Source: Aeromonas tecta (GTDB taxonomy: Bacteria; Pseudomonadota; Gammaproteobacteria; Enterobacterales; Aeromonadaceae). From it: a stretch of DNA of 38,077 bases. Every line of letters starts with the position of its first letter. Positions within the stretch are counted from its first letter, which is position 1. Shown in pieces: positions 6,846 to 13,712 of this stretch. The stretch is taken from NCBI RefSeq assembly GCF_000820185.1, contig NZ_CDCA01000044.1, positions 1 to 38,077 of the forward strand. The letters are read 5' to 3'. A program made the position numbers and the translations under genes. The notes under the pieces are model-generated. The model saw only the letters and a program-made list of their open reading frames with translations. It ran no database searches and had not been told where the DNA came from.

Positions 6846-8971
6846 TGAACGACACTCCGACCAAGGCGCCCGCAAAGGGGCGTCTCGATACCACGCGCCT
6901 GCTCGCCCTGATGAGCGACATCCAGGGGCAGCCCGACTGGCGCACCTTCGCCAATCTCTGTTGTGCCTATTACGACGGGGACCAGCTACCGCCAAACGTG
7001 GTCAAGGTGCTTAAGGACCGTGGCCAGCCGACCACGATCCACAACCTGATCGCCCCGACTATCGACGGTGTGCTGGGGATGGAAGCTAAGACCCGAACCG
7101 ACCTGATGGTCGTCGCTGATGACATCGAGGAGGAGTACGAGCTCCTGGCCGAGGCGGTGAACTCGGAGTTTGCCGACATGGCCCGGCTCGGCGGTTGTGA
7201 TCGTGCTTGTGGCGAGGCCTATGCCAGCCAGATCAAGACGGGCATCGGTTGGGTGGAGGTGCGCCGCAATCCTGACCCGTTCGGTCCACGCTTCCGGTTT
7301 AGCTTCGTCCACCGGGACGAGGTGTTCTGGGACTGGCACCACCGGGAGTTGGATCTTTCCGATAGCCGCTGGCTGATGCGCCGCCGCTGGCTTGACCTCG
7401 ATGAGGCATACACCATGTTCCCCAGCAAGGCCGAGGTGCTGCGCTGTAGTGTCGGTGAGACTTGGAACGGGGTGGTGAGCGTTGCCTCCATTGAGGGGAT
7501 GGATGCCAGCACCCAGAACGCTTTTGATGAGTGGCAGCAGTTCGATGCCCGCCAGGTGGAGTGGTGCAGTACCGACCGCAAGCGCCTGTTGCTGCAGGTG
7601 GTCTACTACCGCACCTACACCATGCGCCGCGTGCTGCTGCTCGAGTCTGGGCGAGCCATCGAGTTCGATGAGTCCAACGAGCTTCACCTCGCCGCCGTTT
7701 CGCTGGGCCGCGGGGTCGTGGAGCGCCAGCCGGTGGCAACTATCCGTGAGGCCTGGTTCGCAGGCCCCCATGCCCTGGTCGATCGCCCCTGCAGCGCTCC
7801 GCACAACATGTACCCCTTGGTGCCGTTCTGGGGGTACCGCAAGGACCGCAGTCGTGAGCCCTATGGCCTGATTGCCCGGGCCATCCCAGCCCAGGATGAG
7901 GTGAACCTGCGCCGTATCAAGCTCACCTGGCTGCTGCAGGCCAAGCGGGTGATCATGGACAAGGACGCCACCAACATGAGCCGCGACCAGGTGATGGAGG
8001 AGGTGGAGCGCGCCGATGGGCTGATCGAACTGAACCCGGACCGCAAGAACAAGCAGACCATCGCGGACGTGTTCAAGGTGGAGCAGGACTTCCAGGTGGC
8101 GGCACAACAATTCCAGGTGATGCAGGACAGCGTGAAGCTGATCCAGGACACCATGGGGGTCTATGCCGCCTATCTGGGGCAGGGGGAGACTGGGCAATCT
8201 GGTGTGGCCATCGCCAACCTGGTGGAGCAAGGCGCCACTACACTCTCCGAGATCAACGACAACTACCGGTTTGGCCGGCAGCTGGTCGGGCAGCTTGCCC
8301 TGGGATATCTCCTCGAGGAGCTCTCGCAGCGTCGAAATGTGAAGGTGACCATCAACCGGGAAGACAAGGGGCGCCGCAAGGCCGTCATGCTCAACGTGCC
8401 AGAAGGGGAGATGCTGACTAACGATGTGACCCGGCTACGTGCCCATATCGCTCTGGCCCCGATTCAGCAGACTCCGGCCTACAAGCAGCAGCTGGCTGAG
8501 CGGATGATGGAAGCTATGACCCGCTTGCCGCCCCAGGCTCAAGCAGCCTGCTTCGATATGCTGGTCGAGCTCATGGATGTGCCCAACAAGCACGAGTTTG
8601 CCGAGCGGGTGCGCAATGCCCTGGGGATCGCTAAACCGGCCGACCAGATGACGCCGGAGGAGCAGCAGGCAGCCCAGCAGCAGGCGCAGATGCAGCAAGC
8701 TCAGCAGGAGCTGGCGATGCGGGAGGCCGAGGCCAAGGTCGCAGAGATCGAGGCGAGGGCCGCCAAATGGCAGACAGAGGCCCAGCGCCTGCAGAAGCAA
8801 ATCGACTCCATGCGCTTCGATGACGCTCTCAAGCAGGCCAATACGGGCAAGGTGCTGCAGGAGATGGAGCTCATGCAGCAAGAGGGGGAGCAGATCTCCG
8901 CCGAGCGTGCTGCGCTGCAGGCCCAGCTTGCTGAGACGATCCAAGCTCAGATTGACGAGATCGCGCTCTAA
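6845..8971 (+). CDS. Portal protein, P22-like
   Basis: This 708-residue protein would form the ring at the capsid vertex through which DNA is packaged and ejected. Its length matches podovirus P22-type portals (about 725 residues). Characteristic N-terminal features include AYYDGDQLP followed by GQPTTIHNLIAPTIDGVLG, and then the segment RFSFVHRDEVFWDWHHRE. The last 150 residues are a long Gln/Glu/Ala-rich coiled coil (from about residue 600), like the barrel helix of P22 gp1. It overlaps the large terminase stop (TGATG). It is the last gene of the first late block; promoter copy 2 begins a few bases after its stop. Confidence 0.92.
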   Translation: MNDTPTKAPAKGRLDTTRLLALMSDIQGQPDWRTFANLCCAYYDGDQLPPNVVKVLKDRGQPTTIHNLIAPTIDGVLGMEAKTRTDLMVVADDIEEEYELLAEAVNSEFADMARLGGCDRACGEAYASQIKTGIGWVEVRRNPDPFGPRFRFSFVHRDEVFWDWHHRELDLSDSRWLMRRRWLDLDEAYTMFPSKAEVLRCSVGETWNGVVSVASIEGMDASTQNAFDEWQQFDARQVEWCSTDRKRLLLQVVYYRTYTMRRVLLLESGRAIEFDESNELHLAAVSLGRGVVERQPVATIREAWFAGPHALVDRPCSAPHNMYPLVPFWGYRKDRSREPYGLIARAIPAQDEVNLRRIKLTWLLQAKRVIMDKDATNMSRDQVMEEVERADGLIELNPDRKNKQTIADVFKVEQDFQVAAQQFQVMQDSVKLIQDTMGVYAAYLGQGETGQSGVAIANLVEQGATTLSEINDNYRFGRQLVGQLALGYLLEELSQRRNVKVTINREDKGRRKAVMLNVPEGEMLTNDVTRLRAHIALAPIQQTPAYKQQLAERMMEAMTRLPPQAQAACFDMLVELMDVPNKHEFAERVRNALGIAKPADQMTPEEQQAAQQQAQMQQAQQELAMREAEAKVAEIEARAAKWQTEAQRLQKQIDSMRFDDALKQANTGKVLQEMELMQQEGEQISAERAALQAQLAETIQAQIDEIAL

Positions 8972-8976
8972 GGCTG

Positions 8977-9005
8977 TTGCATTCACCACCTGCCAGCGTT
9001 AGGAT
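8977..9005 (+). promoter_or_regulatory. Repeated late-type promoter, copy 2 (before the capsid block)
   Basis: TTGCAT (8977-8982), a spacer of exactly 17 bp ending CAGCGT, and TAGGAT (9000-9005) match the other three copies. It starts 6 bp after the portal stop. The sequence after the -10 (TTCCCCAACATGG) also resembles the other copies. Three terminators follow before the scaffold gene. Confidence 0.6.
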
Positions 9006-9017
9006 TTCCCCAACATG

Positions 9018-9121
9018 GCCCAGTCTCTCGAGATTGGGCTTTTTCGTTTCCAGACCCGGCCACTGCGCCGGGTTTTGTGTTTAGTACCGTTGATGATTGA
9101 GCCCGCCCTGTGCGGGCTTTG
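9018..9121 (+). terminator. Three consecutive intrinsic terminators
   Basis: Hairpin 1 spans 9018-9039 (GCCCA at the base paired with TGGGC) and is followed by five T. Hairpin 2 pairs ACCCGGC (9054-9060) with GCCGGGT (9067-9073) and is followed by TTTTG. Hairpin 3 pairs AGCCCGC (9100-9106) with GCGGGCT (9112-9118) and is followed by TTTG. Such stacking between two late blocks implies that capsid gene expression needs antitermination. The stretch 9005-9209 holds no gene. Confidence 0.85.
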
Positions 9122-9209
9122 TCATTTCTGCCCCAGCCGGAGAGGGTTTTTCCGAGAGCCTTCCCCCGCTTGGGCAGCGATACCACCCGCAAACACCACG
9201 AGGATAACT

Positions 9210-10163
9210 ATGGACCCCATCGATTTTGACAACCTCACCGGTACCGAATCACTGGAGGAGCTTGAGGCCGCGCTGAATGCGCTGGAGGATGGTGGCGACA
9301 CCGAGAAACCGAAGCAGGACGAACAGGCCACCCACATCGACGAAAAGGGCGAACAGACCGCGCCGCCGGCGGCCGAGGTGCAGGGCAAGACCACCCAGGA
9401 CGACACCCAGGAAGAAGGGCAGGCGGGCGCCAAAGTCATCCTGTCCAAAGATGGTAAGCACCAGATCCCCTACGACGTGCTGGAGTCTGAGCGGGCGCAG
9501 CGGCAGGCACTCGCCGCCGAGAATGCGCAACTCAAGGCCGAAGCCGGCGAACGGGAGCGACTGCAGGCTCTGCTGGAAAAGCACGGGATCAAGCCCGACG
9601 CTGACCCGGATGCGCTCGACGTTAAGGAGATTGAGCAACTGGCCCAGGACTATCCCGAGATCGGGAAGGTGCTGACCGGTATTGCCAGCCGCCTGAACAA
9701 GCTCGCGCAACCGGCACCCCAGCAGCCCACCCAGTCGCAGGCTCCCTCTGTCCCGAACGATGTTCAGACTGCGCTGCAGGCGGTACCTGAACTTGCAACG
9801 TGGATGGAGAAGGACCAGGACCGCGCCACCTTTGCCGTCAGTGTCGATGAGCGCCTCAAAGAGGATCCCGCGTGGAAGGATAAACCCCTGACGGAGCGCT
9901 TTGCGGAAGTGGCCAAGCGCACCAAGGCCGCCTTTGGTGACCCGGTAGAGCAGCAGGCCCCGCCTGCCGAGAAGCTGGCACCCCAGAAGAAGGTCGAGGA
10001 GCGCGACCATATTCCGCAAAGCCCGTCAGACCTCGGCCAGTCCGTACAGCACGAGAGCAAACTCGAGAAGTACGGCGGCATGAGCCAAGAGCAGCTGATG
10101 GCTGAGATGTCCAACATGTCCGCTGCCCAGATCGAAGCCCTGCTTGCAGAGCACGACCTGTAA
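9210..10163 (+). CDS. Capsid scaffolding protein
   Basis: This 317-residue, very acidic and Gln-rich protein begins with an Asp/Glu-rich region (MDPIDFDNLTGTESLEELE). It continues with disordered stretches, a coiled-coil segment near 95-130 (ESERAQRQALAAENAQLKAE), and a helical C-terminus ending AQIEALLAEHDL. Scaffolds of tailed phages have this composition and sit between portal and coat genes, as here. It would guide coat assembly and leave the prohead. The ATG at 9210 was chosen because GAGGAT lies 7 nt upstream. The frame extends back to 9015 but would read through the promoter and terminator region, which is implausible. Confidence 0.85.
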   Translation: MDPIDFDNLTGTESLEELEAALNALEDGGDTEKPKQDEQATHIDEKGEQTAPPAAEVQGKTTQDDTQEEGQAGAKVILSKDGKHQIPYDVLESERAQRQALAAENAQLKAEAGERERLQALLEKHGIKPDADPDALDVKEIEQLAQDYPEIGKVLTGIASRLNKLAQPAPQQPTQSQAPSVPNDVQTALQAVPELATWMEKDQDRATFAVSVDERLKEDPAWKDKPLTERFAEVAKRTKAAFGDPVEQQAPPAEKLAPQKKVEERDHIPQSPSDLGQSVQHESKLEKYGGMSQEQLMAEMSNMSAAQIEALLAEHDL

Positions 10164-10182
10164 ACCAGCCAAACCCATTCCG

Positions 10183-10210
10183 ACCCCGGCCCAGTGCCGG
10201 GGTTTTGTTT
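10183..10210 (+). terminator. Intrinsic terminator between scaffold and coat genes
   Basis: ACCCCGGC (10183-10190) pairs perfectly with GCCGGGGT (10196-10203) around a 5-nt loop, followed by TTTTGTTTTG. It may set the scaffold-to-coat ratio if partially read through. Confidence 0.88.
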
Positions 10211-10224
10211 TGTAGGAGAGGATC

Positions 10225-11442
10225 ATGACCCAAGTCACCCAGGCGCAAGCCAATAAAATCCTGCAGGTGGCCCTCTTTACTGAGGCCAACCGCACCCACT
10301 CCCTGGTCAATATGCTGACCGAGGAGGCGCCCAAGGGCGTCAAAATCAACGGCGGCAAGCAGACCAGCCATGGTGCTCCCGTTGTCCGTATCACCGACCT
10401 GAGCAAGCAGGCCGGTACCGAAGTGGACATGCAGATCTTCCATCAACTGTCTGGCCGCCCGACCATGGGCGACAAGAAGATCGCCGGTCGCCTGGAGAAC
10501 CTCTCACAGGCGGACTTCGGTCTGACCATCAACCAGACCCGTCACGGTGTGGATGCCGGCGGCAAGATGAGCCAGAAGCGTACCAAGCACGACCTGCGTC
10601 AGATCGCTCGTACCATGTTGGCTGATGGCTACTACGGTCGCCTGACCGACCAGCGTGGCATGATCCAGCTGGCCGGCGCCCGAGGCGACTACATGGCCAC
10701 CGACATCATCGTACCGTTGGGGGAAGATCCCGAGTTCGGCGAGATCATGGTCAACAAGGTGACGGCTCCGACCTACGAGCGCCACTTCTTCGGCGGGGAT
10801 GCCACTTCCTTCGAGGCGATCGACGCGGCTGACCGTTTCAACCTGGGCTGTGTGGACAACATGGCACTGTTCCTGGCCGAAATGGCCAACCCGATCCAGC
10901 CCATCCGCTTCGGCTCCGACCCGAACACTGGTGACCCCCTGTACCTGCTCTATGTCACCCCGCGCCAGTGGCATGACTTCTACACCTCGAGCTCCGGCAA
11001 AGACTGGCAGGCGATGCTGCAGGGGGCGATCACTCGCAGCAAGGGCTGGAGTCACCCGTTGTTCCAGGGCGACAGTGCCATGTGGCGCAACATCCTGGTC
11101 AAGCAGTACCCCGGGATGCCGATCCGCTTCAACCAAGGCAGCACCGTCAAGGTGTGTGCGGCCAACTCCGCAACCGGCGTGGAGGCGGACAAGACCGCGG
11201 GCACCACCATCGACCGTGCCATCCTGCTGGGCGGCCAGGCGCTGGCCAATGCCTTTGGCTCCGGTGTGGAAGGCGGTTCCTTCAACATGCACGAGGAGAA
11301 GGCGGACCACGACAACGGTACCGAGCTCTCCATCAGCTGGATCTCCGGTCTGCAGAAGATCCGCTTCAAGCAGAAGAACGGCAACGTGCAGGACCACGGC
11401 TGTATGGTGCTGGACACCGCTGTGAGCCCGATCGCTCGCTAA
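10225..11442 (+). CDS. Major capsid protein, N4 gp56-like family
   Basis: This 405-residue protein begins MTQVTQAQANKILQVALFTEA and shows the pattern I associate with the N4-gp56 coat family. It has an N-terminal segment with an early Leu-rich helix, GADVDMQIF-like and RLENL motifs, DLRQIARTMLADGYY, and a central LYVTPRQWHDFYTS segment. The end is ISWISGLQKIRFKQ followed by a short tail. It would form the icosahedral shell with an HK97-type fold. It follows the scaffold gene, has a clear AGGAGAGGATC site before the ATG, and is GC-rich with strong codon bias, as expected for a highly expressed gene. Confidence 0.88.
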   Translation: MTQVTQAQANKILQVALFTEANRTHSLVNMLTEEAPKGVKINGGKQTSHGAPVVRITDLSKQAGTEVDMQIFHQLSGRPTMGDKKIAGRLENLSQADFGLTINQTRHGVDAGGKMSQKRTKHDLRQIARTMLADGYYGRLTDQRGMIQLAGARGDYMATDIIVPLGEDPEFGEIMVNKVTAPTYERHFFGGDATSFEAIDAADRFNLGCVDNMALFLAEMANPIQPIRFGSDPNTGDPLYLLYVTPRQWHDFYTSSSGKDWQAMLQGAITRSKGWSHPLFQGDSAMWRNILVKQYPGMPIRFNQGSTVKVCAANSATGVEADKTAGTTIDRAILLGGQALANAFGSGVEGGSFNMHEEKADHDNGTELSISWISGLQKIRFKQKNGNVQDHGCMVLDTAVSPIAR

Positions 11443-11451
11443 TCCTGGGCT

Positions 11452-11474
11452 GCCCCGACCCGGGGCGCCTTTAC
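11452..11474 (+). terminator. Weak hairpin after the coat gene
   Basis: GCCCCG (11452-11457) pairs with CGGGGC (11461-11466) with a very short loop, followed by GCCTTTAC. The T-tract is poor, so termination is uncertain; a processing or pausing role is possible. Confidence 0.4.
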
Positions 11475-11498
11475 TCAGACTGACAAGAGGACCATTCA

Positions 11499-11888
11499 AT
11501 GGCCAAACTGACCCTGGTTAAGACCCTGCGCCGTTGGTTCAACGGCACTTTCGGCAATCTCTCCATCTCTCCGACCCTGGTGGCAAAACTGGCCGCCGTG
11601 CCGGCCGGTGATGTGGTGGTGTTTGGCGATCCGGTGGAGCCGAACATCAAGGTGGTGGGGGTCTCGCTCACCTCCGCGGCGCTCGGTGCCAGTACCACCC
11701 TCACGGTGAAGGTGGGGGAGATCACCATCATCAATGCCCAAAACACCGCGGCGGCAGTGAACAGCTACATCCCGGTGGATGATTTGATGACCCAGGAGGG
11801 GCAGGAGATCAGCCTGACGGTGGGCGGCGGCGCTGCCACGGGTACCGTCAAGGTCAAACTGCACTACGAGATGGTGGGTAACCTCTAA
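11499..11888 (+). CDS. Probable head decoration or minor head protein
   Basis: This 129-residue protein is beta-rich with many Val, Thr and Gly residues (VVVFGDPVEPNIKVVGVSLTS, TTLTVKVGEITIIN, GTVKVKLHYEMVGNL) and a basic N-terminus (MAKLTLVKTLRRWF). Small beta-rich proteins directly after the coat gene are commonly decoration or head-stabilising proteins. That role is inferred from position and composition only. It has AGAGGACC upstream of the ATG and a strong terminator after its stop. Confidence 0.7.
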   Translation: MAKLTLVKTLRRWFNGTFGNLSISPTLVAKLAAVPAGDVVVFGDPVEPNIKVVGVSLTSAALGASTTLTVKVGEITIINAQNTAAAVNSYIPVDDLMTQEGQEISLTVGGGAATGTVKVKLHYEMVGNL

Positions 11889-11905
11889 GGTTTCCGCCCC
11901 CTGCG

Positions 11906-11934
11906 AGCCCGGCCCTGTGCCGGGCTTTTCTTTT
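11906..11934 (+). terminator. Intrinsic terminator
   Basis: AGCCCGGC (11906-11913) pairs perfectly with GCCGGGCT (11919-11926) around a CCTGT loop, followed by TTTTCTTTT. Confidence 0.9.
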
Positions 11935-11954
11935 CCCTGACTGGAGAAATAACC

Positions 11955-12389
11955 GTGAGCGACAAGATCGCAATCGCCTATATCGGCGACAAACCGATGA
12001 AGAAGGACACAGTGACCGGTTCCCGCATGGTGTTCCCGCGCCACACCCCAGTGGATGTGGAGAGCCACATCGCCATGCAACTGCTGGAGTTCCCGACCGT
12101 CTGGCGTAAGGCCGACGAGCTGGAAGGTGTGCTGGCCCATCAATCTGAGCTCGAGGCCGCAGCAGCCGAAGCGGCCCGCCGGGCAGAGGACGAAGCCGCC
12201 CGCCTTGCTGCTGAGCAGAGCATGGTGGTCGAGCACCTCAGCCTGGATCTGGCCAAGATGACCTCCGCGCAGCTCGCTACCGTGGCCGAGAAGTACGAGC
12301 TTCACATCAAGCAGGAAACCGGTGAGCGGGTCGATGACTTCCGCACCCGTGTTCGCGATGCCCTGCGTGCTCAGAAGGAGTCCGCGTAA
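11955..12389 (+). CDS. Head-associated protein of unknown function, coiled coil
   Basis: This 144-residue protein has a small N-terminal domain (KIAIAYIGDKPMKKDTVTGSRMVFP) and then a long Ala/Glu helix near residues 60-95. It ends in a small helical domain (LDLAKMTSAQLATVAEKYEL) resembling SAP/HeH-like helix-extension-helix folds often found in phage head genes. The start is a GTG at 11955 preceded by GGAGAAATAACC. Its TAA overlaps the ATG of the next gene. The role is probably structural or chaperone-like, judged from position alone. Confidence 0.7.
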   Translation: MSDKIAIAYIGDKPMKKDTVTGSRMVFPRHTPVDVESHIAMQLLEFPTVWRKADELEGVLAHQSELEAAAAEAARRAEDEAARLAAEQSMVVEHLSLDLAKMTSAQLATVAEKYELHIKQETGERVDDFRTRVRDALRAQKESA

Positions 12390-13033
12390 TGGTGCCGGTG
12401 TTGGACAGCCGTTTGGTCAGTCCTGACTCCCTGATCCCGCTGGTTCGCCAGCGGGTTCTCCATCTACCGCAAACGGAAGGTGCTGACGCGCTCATACGCA
12501 GCTACCTCGTCGAAGCGGCCATCGTGTTCTGTAAAGAAAGCGCGTTGATACATCTGGAACGCCAATTTGACAGCGTCCTTGAGGGGCAAACTGTCAGCTT
12601 TGCGATGGCCAGCAGTATCAATCGAGGTGCTAGGCAGTATGTGAGAGAGCCACAGGTGACCGGGTCGGTGCTTCATCGCATCACTGCAGACGGCATCATT
12701 CTGACGCCTGGAAGGCACTATCACGCTCAGTCTGCTGAGTCTATCCGCTTCCTTGAGTCGCTGAGCAACGTTTGCATTGTGGGGGCTATTGAGCCTTTAC
12801 CGACTGCAACACTCATTCCTTCCGCACTGGTTGAGGACTACGCGCATGAGCTGGCGTGTGGGGCGGCCTATCTCCTGCAGCAGCTTCCGGCCAAGCCGTG
12901 GACAAACCATGAGCTGGCTCAGATTAACCGCGGCACATTCTATGGCGGGATCCGCGCGGCATACCGATTTCGCATAGAGCAAACCGAGAGTGCAAGGGTT
13001 CATAACCCAGTTCGAAAACGAAATTTCTTCTGA
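12389..13033 (+). CDS. Head-completion / adaptor-like protein
   Basis: This 214-residue protein lies between coat-associated genes and a likely adaptor gene, where phages encode head-to-tail connector components. It begins MVPVLDSRLVSPDSLIPLV and has a helical N-terminal part and a beta-rich middle (QTVSFAMASS, SVLHRITADGIILTPGRHYH). The C-terminal helix-rich part ends KPWTNHELAQINRGTFYG. Base composition is lower in GC than in the coat gene. The start overlaps the previous stop. A terminator-like hairpin lies about 50 nt inside the gene. The exact function is not certain. Confidence 0.65.
   Translation: MVPVLDSRLVSPDSLIPLVRQRVLHLPQTEGADALIRSYLVEAAIVFCKESALIHLERQFDSVLEGQTVSFAMASSINRGARQYVREPQVTGSVLHRITADGIILTPGRHYHAQSAESIRFLESLSNVCIVGAIEPLPTATLIPSALVEDYAHELACGAAYLLQQLPAKPWTNHELAQINRGTFYGGIRAAYRFRIEQTESARVHNPVRKRNFF
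12436..12460 (+). other. Terminator-like hairpin inside the 5' end of a head gene
   Basis: CCCGCTGG (12436-12443) and CCAGCGGG (12448-12455) form a perfect 8-bp stem closed by a TTCG tetraloop, followed by TTCTC. The T-tract is weak. It may be the remains of a terminator for the upstream gene that has been overlapped by the downstream coding sequence. Confidence 0.5.
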
Positions 13034-13046
13034 TCTGAGGTGAGTC

Positions 13047-13712
13047 ATGCTGGTCAGTGAATTATTGAATAGAGCATCGATTGAGTTGACGGATACGCAG
13101 CGGATCTACTGGGGGCTGGATGATTTGCTCTCCTACTACAACAGCGCCATATCCGCGATCGCCAGCGCCAGGCCTGACATCTTCATTAAGACGCAGTCCT
13201 TTGCGTGCGCCGCCGGTACTCGCCAGACAGCCCCCACAGGGACCATCAAACTAATCGACGTGGAGCGCAACTCGCTGACCGGCAAAACGATCCGTTATGT
13301 GTCTCGCGCCGATCTGGAGAGTCTTATCCCGAGCTGGGCTAGTAGTACCGGTGGAGTAGAGGCGGAGCTTTACATCCACGAGCCAACCAATATCACCGCC
13401 TTCTGGCTGTACCCCGGCGTGAAGGCGGGAGCGAGTGTCGATCTGGTGCTCAGTATTCTCCCGATCCCAGTTACGAAAAGTGAGGTCGGATCGGGTGCGG
13501 ATGTCCAAGTCGATGACCGATACATTACTCCCTGTCTGGACTGGATTATGTATCGGGCGTTTATGCGTGATTCGGAGGTCACGGCCAATGCATCAAGAGG
13601 GCAGATCCACCTTCAATCCTTCACGAATGCGTTGGCAATCAGCACCGAAACTGACGCCACTATGCTAGCGATGCGTGACAGCCAGGCCAGCACTAAAGGG
13701 GGGCGTCAATGA
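13047..13712 (+). CDS. Phage adaptor protein (DUF6682-like)
   Basis: This 221-residue protein begins MLVSELLNRASIELTD followed by RIYWGLDDLLSYYNSAISAI, a helical N-terminus I associate with phage adaptor proteins of the DUF6682 type. A beta region comes next (TIKLIDVERNSL, LYIHEPTNITAFWLYP, VDLVLSILPIPV). It ends with a helical C-terminus containing DRYITPCLDWIMYRAFMRD. Such proteins form the ring joining the portal to the tail. It has GAGGTGAGTC before the ATG. The stop overlaps the start of the tail fibre gene (ATGA). Confidence 0.75.
   Translation: MLVSELLNRASIELTDTQRIYWGLDDLLSYYNSAISAIASARPDIFIKTQSFACAAGTRQTAPTGTIKLIDVERNSLTGKTIRYVSRADLESLIPSWASSTGGVEAELYIHEPTNITAFWLYPGVKAGASVDLVLSILPIPVTKSEVGSGADVQVDDRYITPCLDWIMYRAFMRDSEVTANASRGQIHLQSFTNALAISTETDATMLAMRDSQASTKGGRQ

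Noticed and set aside
6986..8230. Long open frame of 414 codons on the minus strand opposite the portal gene
   Set aside because: It is a shadow of a GC-rich gene with strong codon bias; its His/Leu-rich product has no domain and no ribosome binding site, and the portal frame is clear.
9015..9209. Upstream extension of the scaffold frame by 65 codons
   Set aside because: It would translate the promoter/terminator region; a good ribosome binding site and a typical acidic N-terminus are at 9210.
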